The notes under the pieces: generated by a model
Told to the model about the DNA's origin: nothing
The model's database searches: none
What the model saw: only the letters and a program-made list of their open reading frames with translations
Program-made: the position numbers and the translations under genes
NCBI GenBank assembly: GCA_014529385.2
Contig: CM043964.1
Location: forward strand, 7,823,497 to 7,887,496
Direction: 5' to 3'
Source of the DNA: Adiantum capillus-veneris
Lineage: Eukaryota > Streptophyta > Polypodiopsida > Polypodiales > Pteridaceae
DNA: 64,000 bases
Part shown: positions 43,691-55,470 of the stretch, one piece after another
How positions within the stretch are numbered: position 1 is the stretch's first letter
Layout: each line of letters starts with the position of its first letter

Positions 43691-44416
43691 TGGTATTGAT
43701 TGTTACAAAACTGGGCACCCTCCTGTTGCATGTGGTTAATGGCAATTGGGATAGCTGGATTAATGGTTAATTATGTGCTGTCTATTTGATTTACTAACAG
43801 TGAGTGCATGATGGTTTGTAGATTGGAATTCAGGAGTTGATGAGGAGGCACCGGCAAATAATAATTCTCTCAGTCATTTTATTCTAGCACAGTATTTTAG
43901 ATCTTTTATCAATAAGCCACTATGGCTGCTTTGTAAATAGGACAGTGACAACTCACCCTAAGAGGATCATGCAATAAGTAGTGTGTTCCACTCATAACTA
44001 AAGTGGGACTAAAGTGTAAAAGATTGGCCTCCATTTTTTGACACCAATAATAATATCAAATATCAAATACCAAACTCCACAAGAGGTGCCGTGGAGTTTG
44101 GGGCTGCAATCTTTAGACCTTTCTTGCGTAGATTCTCTTAATTTTTACATTCCCTCTCTCTTATGCTATGTTGTGTTTCTCTGTGTACTCCATGATTATG
44201 TCTACATCACTTATACCCCTCTTACACTCTCTTACACACTTCCCTTGTCAATTTGTTCTCTTGTATGTGCGCGCGTGCACGCATGGGCTATTATAGTCTA
44301 GGTGTGTGTGAGTACTTGGTAATTAGAAGGGATGGTGAAAGGTTGACAAGCAGAGGTGCAAGCAAAATTGGGAATCGGAAGCAAAGCAACCGTTCCCCCC
44401 ATCTCACCTTCCAACA
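43691..44416 (+). other. Unassigned DNA ending in the Gyp5 5' LTR
   Basis: The right end (to CTTCCAACA at 44416) is an LTR end because a PBS follows; the LTR start could not be placed. At 43781-43870 a TACTAAC-like branch point, a pyrimidine-poor TTTGTAG and an open stretch GIQELMRRHRQIIILS hint at an intron-exon border, unsupported otherwise. Confidence 0.4.
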
Positions 44417-44417
44417 G

Positions 44418-44429
44418 TGGTATCAAAGC
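44418..44429 (+). other. Gyp5 primer-binding site (initiator Met tRNA)
   Basis: TGGTATCAAAGC, one base from canonical, one base after an LTR-like CCAACA end. Confidence 0.8.
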
Positions 44430-45797
44430 AATAGGTTCATGGAAACTGTCAAATAAATTACGAATTGGCAATATCAAGTCCACAAATTGAAGCTAATCGC
44501 CGATCAATCGACAAATTATTTTTTCTTATCGACACATTTTAAGTTTCAATTAATAGATAACTCTTGGTGATTGTGAAGGAAAAAGAGAGGGAGTCCTAGA
44601 AGCAAAGGGTTCTTGAAGGAATAGGGATTAAGAGCACGACATTGGGGTGCTTTGAAGATAGATCAAAAGATCGAAAGCTGGCATAGATAAAATATTATCA
44701 AGGAGTAGTAGTGCATCTGGAAGCAATTACAAAATGGAGATGAATTTAGTGGGGATAGAGAAGACGAATTAATTAAAGATGACGGTTTTCGAGATCTTCA
44801 AAGCTTCATAGCAAAGACGATAGGTTTTGAGATCTTCAAGGCTTCATAGAGTCAAAGGGGAGAAATTGGTGCGGCTCACAAAGCAAGGGAAAACTAGCTC
44901 GCTCATAACGACTTTCCCTGAGACTCACCTCTTCCACACAGGCAACCATGATGTCGACTTCATCAAAAGCATACAAGGCTAGTCTCAAACAGAGTGGCTT
45001 GGCATTTTGAATTGTTTTACCTTCTTGCTCACGGCGCGAAACTGCTTGTAGTAGTCGTCCTCATTGTCCTTCTCCCTCTCGCACTGTTGGCCGACTGCAG
45101 AACGCTATGGACCTTAGATTTTCACACCTTTTCAACTACAAAGTGTGAGATATCACACTAAAATAACGACTGGTCGCCCATGGAGTTACAAAAAAACAGC
45201 CCCTCGTAAGAGGAGATTCACCTTACCCAAAGTTTTGGACGGCTGACGACATAAGCAAGGCAGCAGCTAATCCCGAGCCCCTTTGGCCACCCATCATAAT
45301 TTTTTTTTTGTTGTTTGGCCGCCTATCACTCGCAACCTCCAAATAGATTCACAATCACAGCTATTATTTGGCAATATATATATATATATATTTATTTATT
45401 TATACACATCACTACAATCGAAGCTCTCTTAACCTTGCTTTATCCGAGAATCCTCAAGCTACACCAAATTTTGACCATTGTCCAACCGGCTGAGCAACTT
45501 GAGATGAGGGAGATCAAATGTTGATCTTTTTAATAAAAAAAATCCAATCAACTTGCATCTGAATTATCAACCAATCACCACTTTTGAACTTGCCAACGTA
45601 CTCCACAACTTGGATTGGACGGCACGAAAAAATCTACGAGCTAAGTACCCATTTATTACTTTATTTTTAATTCTTACGCCTTACTCTGCATATCATCATA
45701 TACATATACACTCACAACCTTAAAAAATTTTAAAATAAATAAATAATAAAAAATATATATATATAACATAAAAAAAGAAGAAAAAAAATCAAGCAAT
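44430..45797 (+). other. Gyp5 leader
   Basis: About 1.4 kb without coding. Contains TA-rich tracts (45375-45405, 45725-45790) and no recognised motif. Confidence 0.6.
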
Positions 45798-46560
45798 CAT
45801 GGCACACCTTCCATAGGCACCCACAGTTGGTGAGAAGCTTGCCAATCTACAACAATCTCTCACGTATGAATGTATGCAAAGGTAAGAGCTTGAAGATAAA
45901 CTATTGCATTTTGTACGCATAGAGTCTGCACCGGCACCCAAATTAGATACTAGCACGATTCTAGCATGGATTAGTCAATTAAATGACTATTTTCATGATG
46001 AAGACTTTCTTGAATGTGAAATGGTAAAGTGTGAATCAAATCATCTCACCAGTAGCACTGCATTGTCGTGGAATGCCAGCAAACAACATGGTAAAAGACC
46101 ACGTACCTGGCATGTATTCAAAATCTATTTTTACCTCAATTTTTGTCCACATAGTATAAAGCTAAAGCACGACACTAGTGGGATTTGATTTGACAGGGTC
46201 GAAATGAAGATGTATAGGGCTACACTGATTGTTTTTTGAACTCTTTAACTCAATTGCAAGCTATTGAACATGTGAGTCACAGGAAATTAAAGCGTAAATA
46301 TATATTTGGCTTAGCACTAGAAATTGGTGCTGAGGTAGATATGTTTGAACCAGATTCACTATCAAAGGCTATTAATTTGGCCCTTAATGCGGAGAAGAAG
46401 AAAGGTGGACAACCCTCTGACACTGAAAAAATTGCTAACACTAACCGTAGCAAGAGAGCTTCTTTCTCTCCTAACTTTGACAGGAACAAACATAAAAGCC
46501 ATACCTTTTTCAAGAGACGTAGATTTGATAATTTTTCCACAACTTGTTAACCTTATGGAA
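45798..46560 (+). pseudogene. Gyp5 gag
   Basis: Starts at about 45798 with MAHLP, then a stop. Further KLDTSTILAWISQLNDYFHD is the usual gypsy Gag entry into the capsid, followed by TALSWNASKQHGKRPRTWHV. Then, after a frame change, HRKLKRKYIFGLALEIGAEV and SKAINLALNAEKKKGGQPSD, the helical C-terminal Gag region. Frameshift near 46190 and stops. Confidence 0.78.
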
Positions 46561-47286
46561 ACAACAACAACAACAACACACAACAACGAGGTAACCAAAA
46601 TTCTTCCAATCAACGTCTTGCTCAAAACTCTAATGGTAATAAAAAGGTGAAGTGTTTCAAATGTTTTCAGTATGGTCACTATGCAGGAAAGTTCCCAAAA
46701 GGTCCTGCTAAGAGCGATGGCCAACACAATGGCCAATCTAATGGAGTCACCCAAAATCCAAGCCAAAAACCCTTCAACAACAATCGCCTTAACGATGCTA
46801 CTATTAACCTCATCGAAGATGCTAATCCCGATGACAATGAAGTGGAAGCTAACTACGGTGAGGGATACTGAGTATGATCACGATGATAACCCATCTTCAG
46901 GTACTCCTATATCTCCTCACACTTTGTTTAAAGTGCAAGGCACAATCAAGGGTGAAAGTGTCACCATTTGTTTAGATGATGGCAATAGCCATGATTTCAT
47001 TTTTGCACAGTTGGCACAACAACTCTCTCTCTCTGAAATTTCTTCACCTCACAAAGTGAAAACCGTTTTTAATAATCAAAGTTTTAATTGCAAAACCCAA
47101 GTCACTGTTGATGTTTGCACTGGTGAATTTACACAAGAACGTACATTTCTGATAGCACCATTGCATGGTCTTGATATGATTTTGGGAAGGCCATTTTGTC
47201 ATGAATTTGATCCGTTGATTAATATAAAGCAAGTATCATGTTTGTCACTCATAATAATAAAAATGTCTCCATCCAAGCAACACTAG
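46561..47286 (+). pseudogene. Gyp5 zinc knuckle and protease
   Basis: CFKCFQYGHYAGKF is a zinc knuckle with its last Cys replaced by Phe. After an Asn/Gln-rich linker and a frame change the retropepsin reads VTICLDDGNSHDFIFAQLAQ and ends in LIAPLHGLDMILGRPF. Again D-D-G replaces D-S/T-G. Confidence 0.83.
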
Positions 47287-47446
47287 CACATAAAAAATTT
47301 CCACTTCTCTCTCACACTCAAGCCAAAAGAGCAATTTAAAAACAAGGAAAACATATCTAGTGTTGGTAAATAGAATTTCCATTGAAATTGAAACCTCACA
47401 TAACTCTTCACATGATGATTTTCTCTTATGATTTAAGAATTGTTTC

Positions 47447-48460
47447 ATGCATGATCTACCACATGGAATTCCATCTTCACACCGAGAAGACCACAAAATA
47501 GATATTATATCGGGTAGTGAACCTCCTTGTAGAGCACCTTATCGTGTAAATCCAACTACACACAGGGAGATACAAACTCAAATCAGTGACTTGCTTGATC
47601 GAGGACTTATAAGACCTAGTAGTTCACTATATGGAGCTCTAGTACTTCTTGTTAAGAAGAAAAATGAGACTTTTCGTATGGGTATTGAGTACAGGGCTTT
47701 AAACAAGATCACCATCAAGAATAGGTTCCCTATTCCTAGAGTGGATGATCTATTAGACAAACAAGCAAAATTGACCTCAAATCAGGGTATCACCAAGTTA
47801 AAATGTTTGATCAAGATGTCTACAAAACTGCTTTTAGAACACAACCGGGACATTATGAATTTCTTGTATGCCATTTGGTCTAACAAATGCACCAGCCACA
47901 TTCACATACATGATGAACATAATTTTCATTAACCATCAAGATTTTGTGATTGTATTCTTTGATGATATTCTTGTATTCATTAAAGAGCATTTAACATGTG
48001 TAATTGAACTACTTGCACACAACCACTTGTATTTGAATCCTGAAAAGAGTTCATTTTTCCAATCTGGAATTGAATATTTGGGACACATTGTATCGGGCAA
48101 AGGAATACGTATACGAAAATTGAAGCCATTCAATCATGGCCTAAACCCAAAAAATTTCATGAACTTTTGTTCTTTTATTGGTCTATGCAATTATTACAAA
48201 CATTTTGTGTGTAACTTTTCTTACAAATCTCATTACCTCACTCTCTTTTTAAAGAAAAATTCTCCTTATGTATGGTCTGATTTGCAAGAAAGTTCCTTTA
48301 ATGCACTCAAGAATGCTTTGATAAATGCCCCAGTATTGCAATTGCCTGATTTTGATAGACCATGCTTTGTCCTAGTAGTCACTGATGCTAGTGGAAAAGG
48401 TATCAGTGCAGTCCTTATGCAAGATAGCATCCACTTGCATTCGAAAATTGTAAGTAGGCC
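47447..48460 (+). pseudogene. Gyp5 reverse transcriptase and start of RNase H
   Basis: [20 protein letters not shown], then after frame changes [17 protein letters not shown], the catalytic VIVFFDDILVF, SSFFQSGIEYLGHIVSGKGI, LKNALINAPVLQLPDFDRPC and VTDASGKGISAVLMQD (RNase H first Asp). Just after, HPLAFENCK appears in another frame, and the element ends at the G13 tract. Integrase and 3' LTR are missing. Confidence 0.9.
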
Positions 48461-48466
48461 GTGTTC

Positions 48467-48479
48467 GGGGGGGGGGGGG
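48467..48479. repeat. G13 homopolymer at a head-to-head element junction
   Basis: Thirteen G between plus-strand Gyp5 RNase H and minus-strand Gyp6 RNase H, about ten bases after Gyp5 homology stops. Confidence 0.9.
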
Positions 48480-48503
48480 AGGTAAATGGTTCCTCTTTCT
48501 TCC

Positions 48504-49480
48504 CTAATGCAAGGGTTGGATCACATCTCTAAAATCGGGATCAATAGCATACTCATCTATCACAGAACATAGATCATTGTGAGTTGCTATGGAAACCGCA
48601 TTCACTCTCGGCCGTCTTGAGAGTGCATCGGCTACTTGATTATGCTTGCCAACAATGTGAGAAATATGAAAATGAAATTGCAAAAGGAAATTTGCCCACC
48701 TCTTTTGTTTGTCGGAGAGCTTGGTCTGCGTCATGAAGTACTTAAGGCTTCGGTGATCCGTCAGCAAAATGAAAGGAGTCCCAAATAAATAGTGCTTCCA
48801 TGAGTCTAAGGCATGTAGAACTGTGAGGAGTTCCTTTTCATCTATGCCTAGAGCTTGCTCAACAGGGTCGAGCCTTCGAATTTCATAGGCTATGGCGTGC
48901 CCTTCTTGGAGCAAAACAGCTCCAAGGCAATCACCACAAGCGTCACGTTAGACCTCAAATGGCTTTGAGAGATTCGGCAGTGTAGGCACAAGTTGAGAGA
49001 TAAGCTTTTCAAAAGCATTATTCTCCTTCGCAGACCATGTATACCTAACAATTTTCTTTGTTAGGTTATATAATGGTCCTGCAATTTGTGAGAACTTTTC
49101 TATGAAGCGTCTATAGTATGCACATATACCTATAAAGCTTCTTAGTTCATGAAGATTCCTTGGTTTAGGCCATCCTTTTATTACCTTTAACTTTGATGGA
49201 TCCATTTGGATGCCATCTTGACAGATAATGGGACCTAAATACTGAATCTCTTGTAAGAAAAACTCACTTTTCTTTCGATTAACATAAAGTTTATTCTCTC
49301 TTAAGACTTGAAATATTTCCTGGAGGTGTTGCTTGTGTTCGTCTAGTGAATTAGAGTAGATGATAATATCATCAAAGAACACTCCAGTAAAGGTTCGATA
49401 AGGCTTGAATAGCTTCTCCATCAAGCGGTTGAATGTGACTGGTGCATTTTTCAAGCCAAAAGATATGACAATGTATTCGT
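48504..49480 (-). pseudogene. Gyp6 reverse transcriptase C-terminal half and RNase H
   Basis: Single minus-strand frame except one TAA near 48946. RT: ISFGLKNAPVTFNRLM, catalytic GVFFDDIIIYSNSLDEH, VNRKKSEFFLQEIQYLG, RSFIGICAYYRRFIEKF. RNase H: DACGDCLGAVLLQEGHAIA, IDEKELLTVLHALDSWKHYL, LLTDHRSLKYFM and HNQVADALSRRP. The first half of RT is missing; the frame comes straight from gag (49480-49500). Integrase is absent on the left, where Gyp5 begins. Confidence 0.9.
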
Positions 49481-50113
49481 AGGTAAGAAAAGAGATGCTC
49501 TTTCCTTCGTCTTTGAACTTCTTGAGCTTGGACGACCTCTTCCATGCGGCATAGGGATTTACTATGGCCTCTTCTTTTTGATGGTTCAAAAGTTGCACCA
49601 TCGCTTTCTTCAGAAGATAAAGAATTTGAGGAAGATGGAGAAGAGGGTGACCTCTTTCTTGCCTTTTTCTTACCTTTGTCTTCCTTGTCGGCACCATCAC
49701 TTTCTTCATAAGAGGAAGAGGATGAACAAGATGGAGAAGAGGGTGACCTCTTTCTCACCTTTTTCTTCTCTTGCTTTTTGTCATCCCTCTTTGAATTATG
49801 GTGTGGAGAAGTGTGCGATGGTCTTCTCCGTTTAAGAGGTGATGGAGAGCGTTTAGCCCATCGTCTTCGTGGAGCCATCTCCGTTGAGGTGGCAGGAGAG
49901 TCACTTCTTTCTTGTTCATTTGATGGGGGCTCTTGAGTTCTCCTTTGAGAAGGAGGTGCGTCATCAAGAAGCAAATTTTTGAGCCCTTCGTATGGATCAT
50001 CTTCTTCTTCCCGAATCGGAGAGACGCCTCTTTTGGAAATCTCGCAAGGAGGCTTCCTAGGTACTCTCTCATCATGGTGGGGAACTTAGAGAATCCCATC
50101 AGCACGAAGCTGC
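49481..50113 (-). pseudogene. Gyp6 gag N-terminal region (Ser/Arg-rich)
   Basis: Element-sense protein with MAPRRRWAKRSPSPLKRRRP and repeated KARKRSPSSPSS...EESDG blocks, then in another frame WKRSSKLKKFKDEGKSISFL, which corresponds to CHKLNKLKEGGKSVSFLTYD of Gyp8 Gag. Just after FLTYE it joins RT. DNA homology with Gyp8 extends up to about 50113 (AATCCCAT-AGCAC-AAG). A 96-bp tandem duplication lies in the Ser-rich part. Confidence 0.75.
49595..49770. repeat. 96-bp tandem duplication in Gyp6 gag
   Basis: Period 96 (GCACCATC[G/A]CTTTCTTCA at 49595 and 49691; ATGGAGAAGAGGGTGACC at 49635 and 49731), 32 codons, repeating the RKRSPSSP...EESDG unit. Confidence 0.88.
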
Positions 50114-50716
50114 CACTGCACCTCACTTTGGAGGGATGGATTGCCCATGGCTTGTTGAAGCCTAGAAACAAAGTAGTTATTGCGGAAGCAAACAAAATGG
50201 TTCAGGGTTCGACTAGCGGACGATCTCTCATCACACGTAAGTCGAGTTTGAGCCTACTAGCAAGGAGATCTAGCTCCACCTCGCAGGGGAAGCGTACTTA
50301 AACTATCTAGCGATCCTAAAACCCACCTTCCAAGAGGAGATAAAAACCGAGCGCCTTTTTCCCCATGTTTCAGAGGCACGTACCCTCGAGATTTCACCGC
50401 TCTAGGGGCAATGAGTATTACTAATATCGAAGTAAGCACAATGGGGACAGAGAGTTCTCGACCACACTTCCTTGTGTGACCTAATTACTACCACAAAGGT
50501 TGTTCAACATAGATATTCCTTGTTTAATTTCGAATTACATTGTTCGTTAAGACAGCCCTTTAACCAGTATTGCAAACAGCACCAAGACAGAATTCTAGTA
50601 AAAAGTCTACTCAAACTTATTCATAAAAGTTCCAATGTTCTGGAGGTACAACATCCCCCCTCCAGCGAGAGTTCACTTCTCCCGTTGTCGCCTAGCTGCC
50701 CATACAACTAGGTATG

Positions 50717-50832
50717 TCCAACGCATAGAAAGCACGTCATGGACACTCCCACCGCATAGAAAGCAAGACGTGGGTTCCCACCGCATAGAAAGAAAGTCAT
50801 AGGTATCCACCGCATAAAAAGCAAGTTGTGGA
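50717..50832. repeat. Minisatellite inside Gyp7 3' LTR
   Basis: Four diverged units of about 29-33 bp built on CCACCGCATAGAAAGCAAG; the same array is in the 5' LTR at 58596-58712. Confidence 0.88.
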
Positions 50833-52111
50833 TTCAAGAGCCCTTAACGAGGAACTCTGCCCCTTGTGATCAGTAGGGGGGTCAGGACTGATTCAACATT
50901 GAAAATAAAATGAACATTCGAGCTAAATTTTCCCTAGCAGACATTCTTCCTAATTGCAACCAGCATACCCATCAATCATTTCCTTCCTACTTTAGAACTT
51001 AATGTACAATGAATTCAATGCCGAGGTTTCCGTCGGATTTCTCCAACATGTTTGGGGATATTTTCATTCCTAACTAAACGTGTGCAATGTTAAATTAAAC
51101 AACTTGAATGAAATTATGATCTACCTCTTCCATTTCTTCGTCGATGGCCCGTGAGATGGCCGGTATTTGTTCCTCCATGGGAGCTTTTCCCTTCCCGTTC
51201 ACCTTGCTCGTTCCTGCCTCGTGGTCGTGGGCTCCACCAAAGCGAGTCCTCTTAACCGGGGCCATTTTAAACTCACTACTTTAAATAATTAACTTGGAGA
51301 AAAGAGCTAATGTCCGCAAGCGTCATAACAAGCCAAATGATAGATTAGCAACATCAAACAATGCCTGCTACATGAAAGGTTTAGATTTTTCCATATAGCA
51401 ATCATTATGGATGACACATAATCCTGTGGGAACCGGCTCTAAAGATAATTACTCGGCTTACATGATTAAGAATAATAGGATTTCACTAATGGAATTACCA
51501 CAGAGATGAATTAAGCACGATTAATCTCTTTCCTAGCAATTAGAGGGTGCAGAATCACCGCATGCATAGGTGTGAGAAAAACCACCTCTTAGAGACTTAA
51601 TGACAGATTAATCTTACCTTAATTATAACTTAATGCATAACAGAGATGAATCTAAATCAGCTACAATATTAATGCGTGATAGAAAGAGCGATTCTCATCA
51701 ATCTACACAATTACTAGCTTACCGATTAATTTCTATGCTACCTAGAGAGAGAAAATTCTAATAATCGTGCACTAATCATTAATTAAGAGTGATGAATGGC
51801 TGATAATTCAGCTATGGGATGATGATTACATAATAGAATATGGTTAAGGAGAATTTAGAGAGTAATTATAGAGAATTACGACTAGGAATAAGCATAATAG
51901 ACGAGAAATTTAGATGGTAGAGAAAGGAATTTACAGATAGCATTAATTAAACTGTGGTTATCGTGATTAAGGGCTGATAATCTTCTCGATTTTATGATCT
52001 AATCGAGCTTCTTGAGATGAGAATTCGGCAGCACCTTCCTCCTTGCTTCTCCTTCAAAAGGTGTGTGAACCGGCAACACCTTCCCAGTGTGTGTAGGTGT
52101 GTGTGTATGCA

Positions 52112-52140
52112 CTGTGTGTGTGTGTGTGTGTGTGTGTGCA
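52112..52140. repeat. (TG)n tract in Gyp7 3' LTR
   Basis: Perfect TG repeats; the 5' LTR counterpart near 59983-60018 is interrupted (GTATGAGCATAAG). Confidence 0.92.
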
Positions 52141-52802
52141 GGTCTTTAAATAGGCCCCTACAGGCTGAAAATCGAGCTGGGTTGCTAAATGCATCTGGGA
52201 GCTTCTCCAGTTAAGCATGGCAAGTCTAGTTCCGTACTCACCAAGTGTCAGGTTGGCTAGTTTAACTGACTCTGAGACTTAGTTACTGGCTTGGCAGCTT
52301 TCCCAAGACTCCCACAAGGCAAGAGGGCGCCCCCTAGCTGCTAAAGCTGGTCTGGAGTGGCCTGGAACCTGTTCCCACACAGTCCCGGGCCCCCGGTACC
52401 TCCTCAGACAATTTTTTAGGAAAATTGGTTCTAGGCTAAAACGGGTCATACGAGTCGGATTTCGATGCCGAAAATTGCTATACGAAGCTCTAACTATGAC
52501 GTACTGGCCCGAGTACCTGCCATATTTAGCAGCCCTCGGGGTCCGAAATTTCATTTTTTCAAATTCGGGGTACAGGTGCAGTTTTTGGAGACGATCAAAA
52601 CTGGACGGGTCGGGTGACCAAAAACTTACTATTTTTGGAATTTTTTTACAAAAATTATTTTAATTCACATTTCGGAGCTTTAAAAAATTCTAAACATCAT
52701 GGCACTGACAGAATTTGGAAAACTGCTCAAATAGTAACTTATTCCATTATTTTCATTTCAAGGTACAATGGTGCGCTTTTGATCGGGGTTAGAGACCTTA
52801 CA

Positions 52803-52814
52803 ACCTCCCCAACG
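52803..52814 (-). other. Gyp7 polypurine tract
   Basis: Element-sense GTTGGGGAGGT touching the 3' LTR. Confidence 0.75.
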
Positions 52815-52833
52815 TGAAAAATTTGAGATGTCC

Positions 52834-53340
52834 TCATCTCAAGAATGTGTTTGGGTTATCTTTTATGAGCGTTGGTTCATCCTCCCAAGTTGCATCTTCT
52901 TCAGGGTAATCCTTCCACTTTACCAGATGCTCCGTGATAGTTCTGTTGCGTAACTTCCTTTCCCTTGTTTCTAGTACGTAGTCAGGTTGGAGCTCGAGAA
53001 CTCCTTGTGCTGGCATGACTATCTGATCCGAGTCCAAGAATTGATCAGGATTAGGGATATAGGGTTTGAGTAAGCTGACGTGAAATACATCATGAATCTT
53101 CAAGTTTGCAGGTAACTTTAGCTTGTAAGCTTGGTCACTCACAACCTTAATGATCTCGAATGGCCCACAGTACCTTGGGCTTAGCTTCTTATATCTGCTT
53201 AGTGATAAGTTGCTTTTCTTTGGTCGGACTCGCAGAAAAACCTTATCCCCTTCTTTGAAGGTTCTTTCTGATCGGTTCTTATCTGCATAGTGCTTCTATC
53301 TATCCTGAGCGGCCTGAATGTCATGGCGAATAGCTCTAGT
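52834..53340 (-). pseudogene. Gyp7 integrase C-terminal domain and chromodomain
   Basis: GDKVFLRVRPKKSNLSL, then LSPRYCGPFEIIKVVSDQAY, KIHDVFHVSLLKPYIPN and the chromodomain (ELQPDYVLETRERKLRN, EHLVKWKDYPEEDATWEDE). Chromodomains direct insertion to marked chromatin. The TAG at 53296-53298 lies in RxKHYADKNR, where a Gln is usual. Ends at TAA/TGA next to the PPT. Confidence 0.9.
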
Positions 53341-54186
53341 TTATGCTTCCATATCTTCTAACATCTTCCTAGATGCTTCTATCCTGATGGTTGGATCTAA
53401 GAAGTTCAGTGGTGCTAAGCAGTCCTGTCCATAAAGAGCTTTGAAAGGTGACATTCCAATGCTTCTGTGTTCGGAAGAATTATAAGCATACTCCACCAAA
53501 GGTAGATATTGTAACCACTTCTTTGGCTCTTGTGAACAATAGGCTCTAAGAATGTCCTCGATGACTTGATTAACTCTCTCAGTTTGCCCATCTGTCTGCG
53601 GATGATACGCTGTACTGAAGGCTAATTGTGACCCAATAGATTGGAAAAGAGAAGTCCAAAATTTTGATGTAAACTTGGCATCTCTATCACTGACGATACG
53701 CTTGGGCAGCCCATGCAACCTAAAAATCTCCTTGATGAATACCCGACTAACATCTGAAGCAGTAAAGGTTGTCTTTACGGGTATTAGATGAGCCACTTTT
53801 GTGAGCATATCAACAACCACGAAAAAAAAATCATAACCTCCTGTAGAAGGTAATCCTGTAACAAAATCCATACTGATGCATTCCCATTTCATCTGGGGTA
53901 TGTCAAGAGGTTGAAGTTGCCTTGGTAACTTGATTCTTTCGGCCTTTATCCGCTGACAAGAAAGACATTGCCTCACATAGCGAAGTATGTCCCCTTTCAT
54001 TCCAGACCAAAAATAACTCCTCCTGACAGCATGAAGAGTCTTAGCATAGCATGGATGTTCGGATGTAGGGCTATCGTGTGCTTCATACAAAATGGCCTTC
54101 TTTAAGGCTGGATCTCTGGGTACACAGAGTCTATGTCTGTAGTAAAGACATCCTCCCATAAGCGAGTAATCCTTAGCTTCAGGCAT
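53341..54186 (-). pseudogene. Gyp7 integrase zinc-binding region and core
   Basis: 281 codons open. HHCC: YEAHDSPTSEHPCYAKTLH and CLSCQRIK. Catalytic triad in SMDFVTGLPS, IVSDRDAKFTS and TDGQTERVNQ, all intact. GMSPFKALYGQDCLAPL follows. Ends in TAA 53341-53343 (EA-stop-TRAIRH), a probable Gln-codon change. Preceded by a TAG at 54196-54198 in the same frame as RNase H. Confidence 0.93.
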
Positions 54187-54195
54187 CTTATTTTG

Positions 54196-55470
54196 CTAGA
54201 CTAGAGATACTATACGCTGGTATTCTGGATCTACTAAAGATGCTTCTTTGATTCTATCCCAGATAGGGTTATTTGGAATAGAGATAGCTCCGAGAAAGGA
54301 TTTTCGGCTAAGACCATCTGCAACTGCATTTTCCTTCCCTGGTCTATACTTTATGTCAAGGTCATATTCCTGTAATAGCTCTATCCATCGTCGTTGTCGC
54401 ATATTGAGAATAGGTTGAGTAAAAATCCATTTTAAGCTCTTGTGGTATGTAACCAGCTGAAACTTGCGCCCAAGAAGATAATGTCTCCATAACTTCAACG
54501 CATGAATAACTGCTAAAAGTTCCAAATCATGAGTAGGATAATTCTTCTCATGATCTCTCAGCTTTCGCGAAGTATACGCCACTGGTCTTCCTTCTTGAGT
54601 AAGAACTCCGCCTAGAGCAAATTTGCTAGCGTCGGTCGCTACTTCAAATTCCTTGCTGAAATCTGGAAGCTTTAAAATAGGAGCCGAGACCAAGAACTCT
54701 TTTAGCTTAGCAAAGCTAGACTCGTGCTCGGTCTTCCATTCGATCCTCATTCCTTTCTTCAGGAGTTCCATCAAAGGTGCAGCAATACGAGCATAATCCT
54801 TTACAAAAATCCTGTACCATCCCGTTATTCCAAGAAATCCTCTTACTTCGCTGACGGTGGATGGTTGAGGCCAATCAACGATGTCCTTGACCTTGTCTGG
54901 GTCCACTGAAATCCCCTCAGCCGATATGACAAATCCAAGATAGTTGACTTTTGGTGAGCAAAAAGTGCACTTGCTCTCTTTAGCGTAAAGTTGGTGTTTT
55001 CGAAGAAGATCAAGTGCTTTGCGAACATGTTCTTTGTGATCTGCCTCGTTCTTAGAGTAGATCAGAATGTCATCAAAGAAAACCAAGACAAAATCATCCA
55101 GGTAAGGTCTGAAAATATCCTGCATAAGTCGATTGAAGCTTGCAGGAGCATTTGTTAGACCAAAAGACATTACTGTGAACTCGTAGTGCCCATACCTAGT
55201 ATTGAAAGTCGTCTTTGGAATATCCGATTCCTTGATCCTGATTTGGTAATATCCTGACCTTAGATATATCTTTGTAAATATTTTGGCTCCGTGGAGTCTG
55301 TCCAAAAGTTCGTCAATCCTTGGAATTGGGTACTTGTTCTTGACAGTTACCTGGTTTAGTCCCCGGTAGTCTATGCATAGCCTTAAGGTCCCATCCTTCT
55401 TTTTCTGAAAAAGAACTGGAGCACCCCAAGGAGAAGTACTGGGTCGAATGAATCCTTGCTCAATGAGTTG
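54196..55470 (-). pseudogene. Gyp7 reverse transcriptase and RNase H
   Basis: Open from just after the TAG at 55471-55473 to the TAG at 54196. [57 protein letters not shown], the catalytic [11 protein letters not shown] and [17 protein letters not shown]. RNase [51 protein letters not shown] (Tyr for the usual Asp) and [11 protein letters not shown]. All RT signatures present. Confidence 0.94.

Larger units (their letters stand above)
50178..52802 (-). repeat. Gyp7 3' LTR (outer ~75 bp not matching)
   Basis: Element-sense start TGTAAGGTCTCTAACC at 52802. Matches 58002-60681 closely (about 97% by eye) except for a 68-bp block present only in the other copy (58276-58343), an 11-bp insertion near 51620 and TG-tract differences. 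Homology fades left of about 50178. Confidence 0.92.
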
